Shown: positions 53,141-61,687, numbered from the stretch's first letter. The stretch is 64,000 nucleotides of DNA from Lentzea sp033794685 (GCA_033794685.1 JARAYZ010000002.1); one strand, 5' to 3'. Numbers and translations are program-made. Notes: a model not told the origin generated them from the sequence alone.

Positions 53141-54127
53141 TCACCGCGTGCCGGGCAGCACCACGCCGAGCGGATCCCGATCGGGGCGCATCCCCCGCCA
53201 CGCCGAATGCCGCAACCGGCCGTCCGGCGTCCACTGGCGGAACTCGACCTCGCCCACCAGCCTCGGTTCGACCCAGCGCGCGTCGCGGGCGTGCTCGCGC
53301 GGCACCTCGACGTCGAACGGGCTGGTGGGCCGTCCCAGCCTCTCCAGCTGCCGCAGCAGGTCGGCCAGGACCGTCTGGCTGAAGCCCGTGCCCACGTGGC
53401 CGACGTACACCAGGCGGCCTTGGCCGTCGTGGGCTCCGAGGAGCAGGGACCCCACCTTGCCCGCGCGATTGCCCTGTCCGGCGCGCCATCCTCCGACGAC
53501 GACCTCCTGGGTGTAGCGGAACGGGGTCTTCACCCAGGCGGGCGACCGCCGCCCCGGCTCGTAGCGGGACCTGACCCGCTTCGAGACGATCCCCTCGAAC
53601 CCGTACTGGCTCGCCACGCGAAGCACGTCCGCGGGATCGGTGTCCGTGAAGGCCGGAGGCACCTGCACCGCGTGATTGCCCGGCAACGCCAGTTCCACGA
53701 GCATGGCTCGCCTGACGTCGTACGGCGTGGACAGCAACGACCGCCCGTCCAGGCGCACCAGGTCGAACACGAAGTAGGCGATGCGCGGCCGGGTCCGCCG
53801 CAGTTCCCGCACACCGTGGTCCCGCTGCTGGAGCAGCCCGAAGTTCGGGCGTCCCTCCTGGTCGAGTGCGACGATCTCACCGTCGAGCACGGCGGTTCGG
53901 CCGTTCAGGAGTTCGGGCAGCACGGTCAGTTCGGGGAATCGCTCCACGAAGTCCAGGTCGTTGCGGCTGATCATGCGCACGCTCTCGCCCTGGCAGTGCG
54001 CAACGCCCCGGTAACCGTCCCATTTGAACTCGACCGCCCAGCCGTCGTCGTCCGGCACCTCGCCCGCGGTGGCGAGCATCGGCCGGATGACCTCGAGCGG
54101 TTCGCTCGCTCGTGCGGCACTGACCAC
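53141..54127 (-). CDS. ATP-dependent DNA ligase (LigC/LigD-ligase type)
   Basis: 328-residue ligase that seals DNA nicks using ATP. The adenylation motif is EFKWDGYRG with nucleophile Lys35 (KxDG), followed by SRNDLDFVERFPEL (motif Ia), VLDGEIVALDQEG (motif III), FVFDLVRLDG (IIIa), FEGIVSKRVRSRYEPGRRS (IV) and WVKTPFRYTQEVVVGGWR (V), then an OB fold. This is the stand-alone ligase-domain form found in actinomycetes alongside Ku and LigD. No Ku, polymerase or nuclease domain is present here. GTG 54127 has AAGGAGG eight bases upstream. A possible weak hairpin (ATCCCAC / GTGGGAT, about 53054-53090) lies beyond the stop. Confidence 0.9.
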   Translation of the reverse strand: MVSAARASEPLEVIRPMLATAGEVPDDDGWAVEFKWDGYRGVAHCQGESVRMISRNDLDFVERFPELTVLPELLNGRTAVLDGEIVALDQEGRPNFGLLQQRDHGVRELRRTRPRIAYFVFDLVRLDGRSLLSTPYDVRRAMLVELALPGNHAVQVPPAFTDTDPADVLRVASQYGFEGIVSKRVRSRYEPGRRSPAWVKTPFRYTQEVVVGGWRAGQGNRAGKVGSLLLGAHDGQGRLVYVGHVGTGFSQTVLADLLRQLERLGRPTSPFDVEVPREHARDARWVEPRLVGEVEFRQWTPDGRLRHSAWRGMRPDRDPLGVVLPGTR

Positions 54128-54219
54128 CTGGCCACCCTCCTTCGGCGCGGCCTGCCTCCAGTCATGGTCAGGGAGAATCGCCCAGGTCGCAGCCCGAGGA
54201 GTGCCGGTGACGTCCTCGA

Positions 54220-55455
54220 CTAGGCAAGGTGCCCGTCCGGCCGCACCAGCCCGGCGGGCGTCTCCACGTGACGACCGGACCGCAGCCGCGCGAAGAGCGT
54301 GCCGCCGTCCGGCACCCGCCGCCCGGTCCCGTAGTCGACGTCAAGACCGGACAGGCGCTCGGCCAGCTCCTGGGACATGTCCGGCGCGGACGCGATCAGC
54401 CCGCTCAGCACCGCGCGCAACGCCTGCCCTTCGGGTGAGTACCCGGTCATCAGCGCGGTCTGAGCCCTGGTGTGCCGCACCAGCTCGGCGCCCACCGGGT
54501 GGCGTTCCGAGTGGTAGGTGTCGAGCAACGCGGCATCGGCGCGGCCGGCCACGACGGCGGCGAGCTTCCAGCCGAGGTTGTGCGCGTCCTGGATGCCGAC
54601 GTTCATGCCCACTCCCCCGGTCGGGAAGTGCATGTGGGCGGCGTCGCCCGCGAGGAACACGGTGCCTGATCGGTAGGCCACGGCCTGGCGGGTGGCGTTC
54701 CCGAAGCGCGACAACCACTTCGGGTCGCGCAGGCCGAAGTCGGTGCCCGCGATCGCGCGGACGGTGGCGCGCAGTTCGCCGAGGGTCAGCTCGCCGGGCC
54801 ATTCGGTGCGGTTCGTGGCCGGGTCGCCTCCGACGATCCGGTGCACACCGCCGGGCAACGGCACGACCATCAGCCCACCCGAGGGGCCGGTGACGGCGGC
54901 GAATCCGCGCGCGGGCGGCTCGTCGAGGATCACGTCACCCAGCCAGCCCCACGTCGTCGCGTCGGTGCCCGCGAAGTCGATGCCGGCCGCTTCCCGCACG
55001 GTGCTGCGCACACCGTCGCAGCCCACCACGTACCGCGCGGCCACGACCTCGCCGCCGGCCAGCGAGACGCCCCCGGGCACCAGGCCGGTCACCTGGCATC
55101 CCCGCCTCACCACCGCACCCGTCGCCAGCGCCCGCTCCTCCAGCAGCTCCTCGGTGCGGGCCTGGGGCAACGCCAGCGTGAACGGGTACGGCGTGTCCAG
55201 GACCGAGAAGTCCATGCGGTCGGGCAGCCCGCCGAAGTGCCCGTTCGGGATCCGCAGCCCCTCCTCCAGGAACGGCCCCGCGACGCCCCGGCAGTCGAGG
55301 ACCTCGATCGTGCGGGGGTGGATCGTGAGCGCCTTGGAGTTCGCGTCCCGTTCCCGCCGCGCCTCCAGCACCGCGACGGACGCCCCGCCCAGCCGCAACT
55401 CCCCCGCCAGCCAGAGACCGGTCGGTCCCGCGCCCACCACGACGACGTCGTACAT
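54220..55455 (-). CDS. FAD-dependent aromatic-type monooxygenase, shortened C-terminus
   Basis: Class A flavoprotein hydroxylase of 411 residues, similar to rifampicin monooxygenase/PheA-type enzymes. The FAD motif is VVVVGAGPTGLWLAGEL, the DG motif is VVGCDGVRSTVREAAG, and the GD motif is VFLAGDAAHMHFPTGG, followed by GMNVGIQDAHNLGWKL. Family members continue with a thioredoxin-like domain. Here the protein goes from LFARLRSGRH almost directly to LVRPDGHLA and stops, so most of that domain is deleted while its end motif remains. ATG 55455 has AGAGGAG upstream and is controlled by the divergent TetR through the shared operator. An antibiotic or aromatic substrate is likely but unidentified. 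Confidence 0.85.
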   Translation of the reverse strand: MYDVVVVGAGPTGLWLAGELRLGGASVAVLEARRERDANSKALTIHPRTIEVLDCRGVAGPFLEEGLRIPNGHFGGLPDRMDFSVLDTPYPFTLALPQARTEELLEERALATGAVVRRGCQVTGLVPGGVSLAGGEVVAARYVVGCDGVRSTVREAAGIDFAGTDATTWGWLGDVILDEPPARGFAAVTGPSGGLMVVPLPGGVHRIVGGDPATNRTEWPGELTLGELRATVRAIAGTDFGLRDPKWLSRFGNATRQAVAYRSGTVFLAGDAAHMHFPTGGVGMNVGIQDAHNLGWKLAAVVAGRADAALLDTYHSERHPVGAELVRHTRAQTALMTGYSPEGQALRAVLSGLIASAPDMSQELAERLSGLDVDYGTGRRVPDGGTLFARLRSGRHVETPAGLVRPDGHLA

Positions 55456-55466
55456 GACAGCTCCTC

Positions 55467-55517
55467 TTGGTCACTGACCAACACTCGACACCTCGAGTAG
55501 ACTAGGTCAGTGACCAA
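55467..55517. promoter_or_regulatory. double TetR operator nested in a 51-bp symmetric region
   Basis: O1 is TTGGTCACTGACCAA (55467-55481), a perfect 15-bp palindrome just upstream of the monooxygenase ribosome-binding site. O2 is TAGGTCAGTGACCAA (55503-55517), nearly the same and overlapping the GTG start codon of the TetR gene. Between them lies ACTCGA-cacc-TCGAGT (55483-55498). The -10 TAGACT (55498-55503) of the TetR gene lies between the two sites. Confidence 0.85.
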
Positions 55518-56079
55518 GAGTCAAGCGGACGTGGTGCGGACCGCGCTGGAGATCCTCGACGAGCGCGGCGCCGAGGCGGTGTCGATGCGGGCCATCGCGC
55601 AGGAGCTCGGCGTGCGGATGAACACCGTCCTGTGGCACGTCAAGTCCAAGGCGCGGCTGGAAGAGCTGATGGCCGACGCGATCGTCGCCGGCGTCTCGCT
55701 CGACGACCTGCCCGCGCACTGGCGGGACCGCGCGGCCGAGATCGCGCGCCGCTACCGGAAGGCCCTGCTGGCGCACCGGGACGGCGCCGCGGTCGTGGCG
55801 GGCACCTACGCCGCCGAACCGGCCACGTTGGACACCGCCGAAGCACTCGTGGCCGCGCTGCTCGACGGTGGCCTCCCGCCGAAGGAGGCCGCCTGGACGT
55901 GCTGGGGCATCATCTACTTCCTCCTCGGACTGGCGCAGGAGGAGCAGGCGCTGCCGAGCAGTTCCGAGGGCTTCGACGTGGGAGAACGGCCGTCACTGCG
56001 GCGCGTTCTCCCCTTCCTCGCCGGGGAGTCGTTCGACGAGCGGTTCGAGTTCGGGGTCGCCAAGCTGCTCGCCCGGTGA
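55510..56079 (+). CDS. TetR family repressor (TetR class C-terminal type, leaderless)
   Basis: 189-residue repressor. The N-terminal HTH is VVRTALEILDERGAEAVSMR, then AIAQELGVRMNTVLWHVKSK with KARLEELMADAI. The C-terminal region (ALLAHRDGAAVVAGTYAAEP, then WGIIYFLLGLAQEEQ) resembles the TetR_C ligand domain of tetracycline-type repressors. The GTG start at 55510 lies inside operator O2 and 7 bases after the TAGACT -10, so the mRNA is leaderless and repressor binding would cover the start site. It most likely controls itself and the divergent monooxygenase. Confidence 0.9.
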   Translation: MTKSQADVVRTALEILDERGAEAVSMRAIAQELGVRMNTVLWHVKSKARLEELMADAIVAGVSLDDLPAHWRDRAAEIARRYRKALLAHRDGAAVVAGTYAAEPATLDTAEALVAALLDGGLPPKEAAWTCWGIIYFLLGLAQEEQALPSSSEGFDVGERPSLRRVLPFLAGESFDERFEFGVAKLLAR

Positions 56080-56089
56080 CGCCGGCACG

Positions 56090-57982
56090 TCATGCCTCGG
56101 TGACGTCGTCGAGCGCTCTCTCGACCACCTCGGACAGCGAGCGCATGAACGTGGCGCTCACGTGGTTGTCGTCGAAGTTGACCAGCAGGTCGCCCATGAA
56201 CGGCGGGCACTGGTCCTCGGTGCAGAGGTGGTCGCTGAAGTCGAGGAACGAGACGTTGCCCGGCACGTCGAGGTGGGCGTAGGGCGGCACCGGCGCGAGC
56301 AACTCGGCTCGTGGTGCGCCGCAACGCGGTACCGGGCCGTGCACCTGCACGCAGTCGAGCACCGAGAAGCTGTAGCGCGGGTTGTCGCGCACCGCGACCA
56401 CCGGGATCTGCGCGGCGTCGAGCTGGCGCCAGCGTTCGACGAACCCCGGCGGCGTCACCTCGGTCAGTCCCACCTGGACGTCGCGGGTGGCGAGGGTGAA
56501 GACGAAGTCCGGGCGCAGGTCGATGATCTCGGCCGCCGCGTTGTCGTTCCACCGCAGGCACGACTGGTCGCCGGGGACCTTCTCCGACCGCGTGGAGAAC
56601 GGGCAGGCGCCCTTGAGCATGGCGATCAGCTGCCAGCCGCGGCGTTCCGCGATCGGTGCGAGTGCGGCGAGGTACTGCTGGATGTGCGAGTCGCCGACGA
56701 GCACGACCCGCTTGGTCGGCGGCCCCTCGGTGAGTCCGTAGCAGACGTCGAGTTCCTGGCTGTGCGAGGACTTCCGGCACTGGCTGTCGAACGGCGCGAA
56801 GTCCGTGGCGTCGGCCGGGAGCTGCGCGGCGGCGCCTTCGCGAGGACCGGTGGGCTGCACGACGACGGCCGCCGCCACGAGCGGAACCAGGACCAGCGCC
56901 ACCATCGTCCGTGCTCGCCATCGCGACCGGCGCACGGGCTCCTCCACGAGCAGATGGGTGGCCGCCGCGAGCACGAGCGACGCGCTGATGATCGCGATCC
57001 CGCCGATCAGGCCGACCTCACCGCGACCCTGGACCACGAGCCACCCCACCAGCACCGGCCAGTGCCACAGGTAGAGCGCGTAGCTGAGATCTCCCAGGTA
57101 CCGCAACGGTTCGCTGGCCAGCACCCGGTCCGCGCCGAACCGGCTGCCGGTCGCTCCGGCGGCGATCACCGCCGCGGCGCACGTCGTCGGCCACAGCGCC
57201 AGGTAACCGGGGAAGGCCGCGCCGACGTCCAGCACGATCCCGCAGACCAGGAGTCCCAGCAGACCCGTCCAGCCCAGCAGGACGCCCCAGTGCCTCGGCA
57301 GGGCGACGCGGGACACGACCAGTGCCAGCAGGCCACCGAACGCGAACTCCCAGATCCGCGTCGCCGTGTGGAAGTAGGCCAACGGCTGATCCACGGCGGT
57401 GAGCCACACCGAACAGCCGAGGGAGGCGGCGAAGACGACGAGCAGCACGCGCAGGAGCGACCGGCGCAGCAGCGTGACCACCAGGATCAGCAACGGCCAG
57501 AGGAGGTAGAACTGGCCCTGGATCGACAGCGACCAGAAGTGCTGCACGACGCTCGCCTGTTCGTGCTGCGCGTAGTAGTCCGTCGAGTCCGACGCCAGCT
57601 GCCAGTTCTCGAGGAACAACGCGGAGGCGATCACCTCGCGCGCGGTCTGCGGCCACCGGTTCGCCGGCAGGAACAGCGCCCCGGCCGCCAGTGTCGCGGC
57701 GAGCACGACGAACGCGGCGGGCAGCAGGCGCTTGGCCATCCTGCTCCACAACGTCCGCAGGTCGAGCCTCCCGCGCGCGGTCGCGCGCACGAGCTGACCC
57801 GTCACCAGGAACCCGGAGATCAGGAAGAAGACGTCGACGCCACCGGAGACCCGGCCGAGCCAGACGTGGTAGACGACGACGAGCAGTGCGGCGACCGCGC
57901 GCAGGCCCTGCAGTTCCGCACGGTAGGTCCGATCCGGGGATGGCGCACCCACTGCCGCCGCATGGTGATCACTACCCAGCAC
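56090..57982 (-). CDS. OafA/YrhL-type acyltransferase with C-terminal SGNH domain
   Basis: Membrane O-acyltransferase of about 630 residues that transfers acyl (often acetyl) groups to cell-surface glycans. The N-terminal acyltransferase-3 domain starts RAELQGLRAVAALLVVVYHV with the catalytic His, followed by GVDVFFLISGFLVTG and SLSIQGQFYLLWPLLI; ten or so TM segments run to about residue 385 and end near LVEEPVRR. The extracytoplasmic SGNH domain has VVLVGDSHIQQY (nucleophile Ser), FTLATRDVQ and FDDNHVS (catalytic His). The usual E of FWSLSIEGQFY is Gln here (SIQGQF). The start is uncertain: GTG 57982 is used, GTG 57952 is possible. It converges with the TetR gene, ten bases apart. Confidence 0.87.
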   Translation of the reverse strand: MLGSDHHAAAVGAPSPDRTYRAELQGLRAVAALLVVVYHVWLGRVSGGVDVFFLISGFLVTGQLVRATARGRLDLRTLWSRMAKRLLPAAFVVLAATLAAGALFLPANRWPQTAREVIASALFLENWQLASDSTDYYAQHEQASVVQHFWSLSIQGQFYLLWPLLILVVTLLRRSLLRVLLVVFAASLGCSVWLTAVDQPLAYFHTATRIWEFAFGGLLALVVSRVALPRHWGVLLGWTGLLGLLVCGIVLDVGAAFPGYLALWPTTCAAAVIAAGATGSRFGADRVLASEPLRYLGDLSYALYLWHWPVLVGWLVVQGRGEVGLIGGIAIISASLVLAAATHLLVEEPVRRSRWRARTMVALVLVPLVAAAVVVQPTGPREGAAAQLPADATDFAPFDSQCRKSSHSQELDVCYGLTEGPPTKRVVLVGDSHIQQYLAALAPIAERRGWQLIAMLKGACPFSTRSEKVPGDQSCLRWNDNAAAEIIDLRPDFVFTLATRDVQVGLTEVTPPGFVERWRQLDAAQIPVVAVRDNPRYSFSVLDCVQVHGPVPRCGAPRAELLAPVPPYAHLDVPGNVSFLDFSDHLCTEDQCPPFMGDLLVNFDDNHVSATFMRSLSEVVERALDDVTEA

Positions 57983-58152
57983 CCTGAGAGGCTGACGTCC
58001 GGGCGCGCCCCGGTAAATCCGTGGCAACACCCAATCACACCCGGAACCGCCCCTCCCCACGGCGGGAGGTTGAGTGGGCGAACGGATCGCGCCACACCAT
58101 CTGACCAGGGCATCGTGGAGGACACAACCCCTCCGACCGCCTGGGAGGCGCC

Positions 58153-58317
58153 ATGGTCCACACCGACCGACCCGCCCGCACTCGACGGCCGCTGACTTGG
58201 GTTCTGCTCGGGGCCGCACTGGCCCTGCTGATCGCCGGGATCACCGCGCCCCACGCCCTGCTCGTCGCCGCCGGACTGATCCTGGCAGGCCTGATCGGGC
58301 TTGGGAACAAGCCCTGA
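58153..58317 (+). CDS. small two-helix membrane protein (54 aa)
   Basis: 54-residue ORF found by reading. ATG 58153 has GGGAGG four bases upstream, the same style of site as the next gene. A short basic N-terminus (RPARTRRP) is followed by two hydrophobic helices (LTWVLLGAALALLIAGI and ALLVAAGLILAGLIGLG). It lies about 100 bases before the CBS gene on the same strand and may share its transcript. The function is unknown, but coding is supported by ribosome-binding site, composition and lack of overlap with other genes. Confidence 0.6.
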   Translation: MVHTDRPARTRRPLTWVLLGAALALLIAGITAPHALLVAAGLILAGLIGLGNKP

Positions 58318-58419
58318 CTACATGTCCGAGAAGTCCGAAATGGGTGTTGCACCCGATGGTTCCGGACGGCCGTCCCGCAGAGACTTCCACCATCACCTGG
58401 CTGGAGACGGGAGGCGACC

Positions 58420-58926
58420 ATGTCCACAGCGGGACAACTGGCCGGACGCACCGAACGGGCTGATGCCATGCAGGCACGCGACATCGCCATCAACGTTCCG
58501 ACCGTGACGGTCGACGACCCCGTCACCAAGGCGGTGCGGGTGATGGCGGTGAACCGGTTGCCGGGTCTGATCGTGGTGGACGACCGCGGCCGGCCGTGGA
58601 CGGTGCTGCCCGGCACCCAGGTCCTGCGGCTCGCCGTACCGCAGTCCTATCAGGAGGATCCGGCGCTCGCCCGTGTCGTCGACGAGGGCCACGCCGACCT
58701 GTTCTGGATGGAGCTGAGCGACCGCACCGTCGGCGACGTGGCACCGCACCACCGAGCCAAACCCGCGACCGTCCGCGCCGACGCGACCCTGCTGGAGGTC
58801 GCGGCGCTGATGGCCCGCCAGCACAGCCCGCTCGTCGCCGTGATCGACGACGCCGGCGCGCTCGTCGGGGCGATCACCCTCGACCGTCTCATCACCTCGC
58901 TCGCCGTCTACACCGGCGAGGACTAG
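58420..58926 (+). CDS. CBS-pair domain protein
   Basis: 168-residue soluble protein made of two CBS motifs (about 20-75: MQARDIAINVPTVTVDDPVT, LPGLIVVDDRGRPWTVLPGT; and about 105-165: VGDVAPHHRAKPATVRADAT, PLVAVIDDAGALVGAITLDR). CBS pairs bind adenosyl ligands such as AMP, ATP or SAM and often gate transporters. ATG 58420 has GGGAGG upstream. The next gene is a permease 87 bases downstream, a pairing that suggests nucleotide-dependent control of that permease. Confidence 0.88.
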   Translation: MSTAGQLAGRTERADAMQARDIAINVPTVTVDDPVTKAVRVMAVNRLPGLIVVDDRGRPWTVLPGTQVLRLAVPQSYQEDPALARVVDEGHADLFWMELSDRTVGDVAPHHRAKPATVRADATLLEVAALMARQHSPLVAVIDDAGALVGAITLDRLITSLAVYTGED

Positions 58927-58955
58927 GCCCCTCTCCTCCGGACCATCTGTCCCCC

Positions 58956-58992
58956 GTCACCGCCGGCGTGCTGAACTCGCGCCGGCGGTGAC
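58956..58992 (+). terminator. 13-bp perfect hairpin between CBS and permease genes
   Basis: Stem GTCACCGCCGGCG / CGCCGGCGGTGAC with an 11-base loop, ending 21 bases before the permease GTG. It is strong enough to terminate or attenuate, or to protect a processed mRNA end. Its closeness to the permease start suggests a regulatory role rather than simple termination. Confidence 0.65.
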
Positions 58993-59013
58993 AGCCATCG
59001 GGTTGGGAGATCC

Positions 59014-60297
59014 GTGAGCGCAGCACTCGCCCTGACGATCTTCCTGATCGCGTTCTTCTTCATCGCCACCGAGAAGGCGAACAAGGTCAAGGTCGTGCTC
59101 GTGGCCGCCGGGCTGATGGCCGTGTTCGGCCTGGTCCCGGGCTCGGAGGTGTTCTTCTCCGAACACTCGGGCATCGACTGGAACGTCATCTTCCTGCTGT
59201 TCGGCATGATGATCATCGTCGGCATCGTCAAGCAGACGGGTGTCTTCGACTACCTCGCCATCTGGGCCGCCAAGAAGGCCCGCGGCCGCCCGTACCGGCT
59301 GATGGTGATGCTGATGATCATCACCGCGATCGCGTCACCGTTCCTGGACAACGTCACCACGATCATGCTCGTCGCGCCGGTCACCATCGTGGTGTGCAAC
59401 CGGCTGCGGATCGCCGCTCAGCCGTATCTGATCGCCGAGGTGCTGGCGTCCAACATCGGTGGCGCGGCGACGTTGATCGGTGATCCGCCGAACATCATCA
59501 TCGGCAGCCGGGCCGGGCTGACGTTCATGGACTTCCTCGTGCACATGGCACCGATCGTCGTGGTCGTGTTCGTGGTGTTCGTGTTCCTGACGAAGGTGTT
59601 GTTCCGCAAGTCGTTCCAGTACAACGCCGAACACGTCGAAGCCGTGATGGCGCTGCAGGAACGGCGGGCGATCACCGATCCCGCGATGCTGCGCCGGTGC
59701 CTGATCGTGTTCACCGGCGTGGTGGTCGGGTTCGGCCTGCACGCCGTGCTGCACCTCGACCCCGCGATCGTCGCCCTGGTGGGCGCGGGTGTGATGCTGC
59801 TCGTGACGCGTGCCGACGTGAACGACGTGCTGGCCGAGGTGGAGTGGCCGACGCTCACGTTCTTCATGGGCCTGTTCGTGATGGTCGCGGGACTCGTCCA
59901 CACCGGAGTGATCGAGACCGTGGGCACGTGGGCGGTCACCGCGTTCGGCGACAACTACTTCGCCGCCGCCACCGCCCTGTTGTTCGGTTCCAGCGTGCTC
60001 GGCGCGTTCTTCGACAACATCCCCTACGTCGCCACGATGACACCGGTCGTCGAGGGCATGGTGGCCGGGATCCCGGACGCCGCGACGGGTCAGTCGCTGT
60101 GGTGGGCGTTCGCCCTGGGCGCGGACTTCGGTGGCAACGGCACGGCGGTCGCCGCCAGCGCCAACGTCGTCGCGCTCGGCATCGCGGCCCGCGCGGGACA
60201 CCGGATCAGCTTCTGGCAGTTCACCCGCTACGGCATCGTCGTGACGCTCATCAGCACCACGATGGCGTGGGGTTACGTCTGGCTGCGGTACTTCTGA
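59014..60297 (+). CDS. ArsB/NhaD (SLC13-like) family permease
   Basis: Membrane permease of 427 residues with about 11 hydrophobic segments from the ion transporter superfamily. Characteristic stretches are IDWNVIFLLFGMMIIVGIVK, TAIASPFLDNVTTIMLVAPV, ASNIGGAATLIGDPPNIIIG and the repeat-half equivalent LGAFFDNIPYVATMTPVVEG with ADFGGNGTAVAASANVV. These are the paired helix-hairpin motifs of ArsB/NhaD/CitT-type carriers. GTG 59014 has GGGAG upstream. No arsR or arsenic genes are nearby, so the substrate could be arsenite, Na+/H+ or a dicarboxylate. It overlaps the convergent MFS gene by 25 bases at the 3' end. Confidence 0.87.
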   Translation: MSAALALTIFLIAFFFIATEKANKVKVVLVAAGLMAVFGLVPGSEVFFSEHSGIDWNVIFLLFGMMIIVGIVKQTGVFDYLAIWAAKKARGRPYRLMVMLMIITAIASPFLDNVTTIMLVAPVTIVVCNRLRIAAQPYLIAEVLASNIGGAATLIGDPPNIIIGSRAGLTFMDFLVHMAPIVVVVFVVFVFLTKVLFRKSFQYNAEHVEAVMALQERRAITDPAMLRRCLIVFTGVVVGFGLHAVLHLDPAIVALVGAGVMLLVTRADVNDVLAEVEWPTLTFFMGLFVMVAGLVHTGVIETVGTWAVTAFGDNYFAAATALLFGSSVLGAFFDNIPYVATMTPVVEGMVAGIPDAATGQSLWWAFALGADFGGNGTAVAASANVVALGIAARAGHRISFWQFTRYGIVVTLISTTMAWGYVWLRYF

Positions 60298-61514
60298 CCG
60301 CGCAGCACCGGCGACACCCAGGCCGCGACGACACCGGCGAGCAGCACCGCGAGACCAGCGGCGGCCCCGGCCCGCGGATCACCGGCCGACACCGACACGG
60401 CACCTCCGAGCACCGCGCCGAGCGGGTGGCCGACACCCCAGGCGACCATCCGCGCGGTCGTGTTCACCCGCGACTGCAGTTCCTCGGGGCACACCTGCTG
60501 GCGGTAGGTGATCCCGTTGATCACGACGACGGCACCGGCGACACCCCAGCAGATCGCCAGGGCGCACGCGAGCAGCCAGTGTCCACTCAGGAGCACGAGG
60601 ACCCCGCCGAGCAGCGAGAGCGGCAGTGCCCAGAGCGACACGCGCGCGTTGCCCCACCGCGTGGTCAGCCGCGGCAGCAACCGGGCGGCGACGATCGCGC
60701 CCAGGCCCCAGCAGCTGAACAGGGCGGCGAGCCGCGCGTCGTTCTTCGGCGCGACGCCGAGCACCTGGTCGGCGAACGGCACGAGCAACGCCATCCACGC
60801 GCCTCCCGCCACCGAGTGCGTGGTGCCGACGAGCGTGAGGATCCGGACGGTGGGCTCGTCCCACACGAACCGCAACCCCTCCTTGACGTCCGCGACGAGC
60901 TGCCCGGCGCCCTGCACCGGACGTGGATTCGCCAGGCTGCTGGTGATGGAGCGCAACAACAACGCCGACCCGACAGCGGTCAGCGCGTTCACGGCGAGCA
61001 GGGACGCCGGTGCGACGACCGCCACGAGGAGCCCAGTCAGTCCCGGCACCACGAGCTCCACCACGGTCGTGCGCCCGAAGAGGGTCGAGTAGGCGGCGGT
61101 GATCTTCTCCTTGCCCACCAACGTGGGCAGCGCGCCGAAGTTCGCCGCGTCGAAGAACACGAACGCCGTCTGCGTCGCGAACGCCGCCACCACGACGTGC
61201 GGCGCGGTCAGCACACCGGCCAGCCACGCCACCGGCACGCTCAGCAGCACGGCGGCGACCGTGAGGTCCATCGCGACCATCAGCCGGCGACGGTCGAGCC
61301 GGTCCGCGAGCGCACCGGCCAGCAGGCCGAACACCAGGTACGGCAACGCTTCCGCCGCCGTGACGGCCGACGTCCAGCCCGCCGATCCGGTGAGCTGGTA
61401 GACGAGAACGGGCAGTGCCACCACCGACACCACGGCGCCGACGACCGACAGCACCCGTGCGTTGAGGTAGCGGCTGAAGTCGCGCTCGGACGTGCTGATG
61501 CTCGTGTCCCCCAT
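60273..61514 (-). CDS. MFS transporter (leaderless)
   Basis: Major facilitator of 413 residues with 12 predicted segments, of the MFS_3 exporter type (SRYLNARVLSVVGAVVSVVA, GLLAGALADRLDRRRLMVAM, then FAVTQ-type middle loop and ARLLPRLTTRWGN). ATG 61514 is chosen because TACGCT (61521-61526, minus strand) lies 7 bases upstream and no ribosome-binding site is present, which fits a leaderless mRNA; the upstream in-frame start at 61568 adds an unlikely leader. Its 3' end overlaps the permease gene. It is similar in type to the transporter at 10192-11433. The substrate is unknown. Confidence 0.85.
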   Translation of the reverse strand: MGDTSISTSERDFSRYLNARVLSVVGAVVSVVALPVLVYQLTGSAGWTSAVTAAEALPYLVFGLLAGALADRLDRRRLMVAMDLTVAAVLLSVPVAWLAGVLTAPHVVVAAFATQTAFVFFDAANFGALPTLVGKEKITAAYSTLFGRTTVVELVVPGLTGLLVAVVAPASLLAVNALTAVGSALLLRSITSSLANPRPVQGAGQLVADVKEGLRFVWDEPTVRILTLVGTTHSVAGGAWMALLVPFADQVLGVAPKNDARLAALFSCWGLGAIVAARLLPRLTTRWGNARVSLWALPLSLLGGVLVLLSGHWLLACALAICWGVAGAVVVINGITYRQQVCPEELQSRVNTTARMVAWGVGHPLGAVLGGAVSVSAGDPRAGAAAGLAVLLAGVVAAWVSPVLRGQKYRSQT

Positions 61515-61664
61515 CGGGCCAGCGTAGGAATATTCGTGTTTCGGCGGAAGACGACCTGAACGACGCAATCCGCCACCTGAATGCCGTAGGCCGTCCGGAG
61601 CAATCGGCGCGACCTGTCACGCCCCCGCTGATCCGTCAGTGCGACACCGTTCGGAATTCGGGGG

Positions 61665-61687
61665 AATCGCGGGAGAATCCCGCGATT
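61665..61687. other. 9-bp perfect hairpin in the intergenic region
   Basis: AATCGCGGG-agaat-CCCGCGATT. It lies between two divergent genes, so it is not a normal terminator; it may be an operator or a 5'-UTR structure of the secreted protein gene. A T6 run (61723-61728) follows about 35 bases later. Confidence 0.45.
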
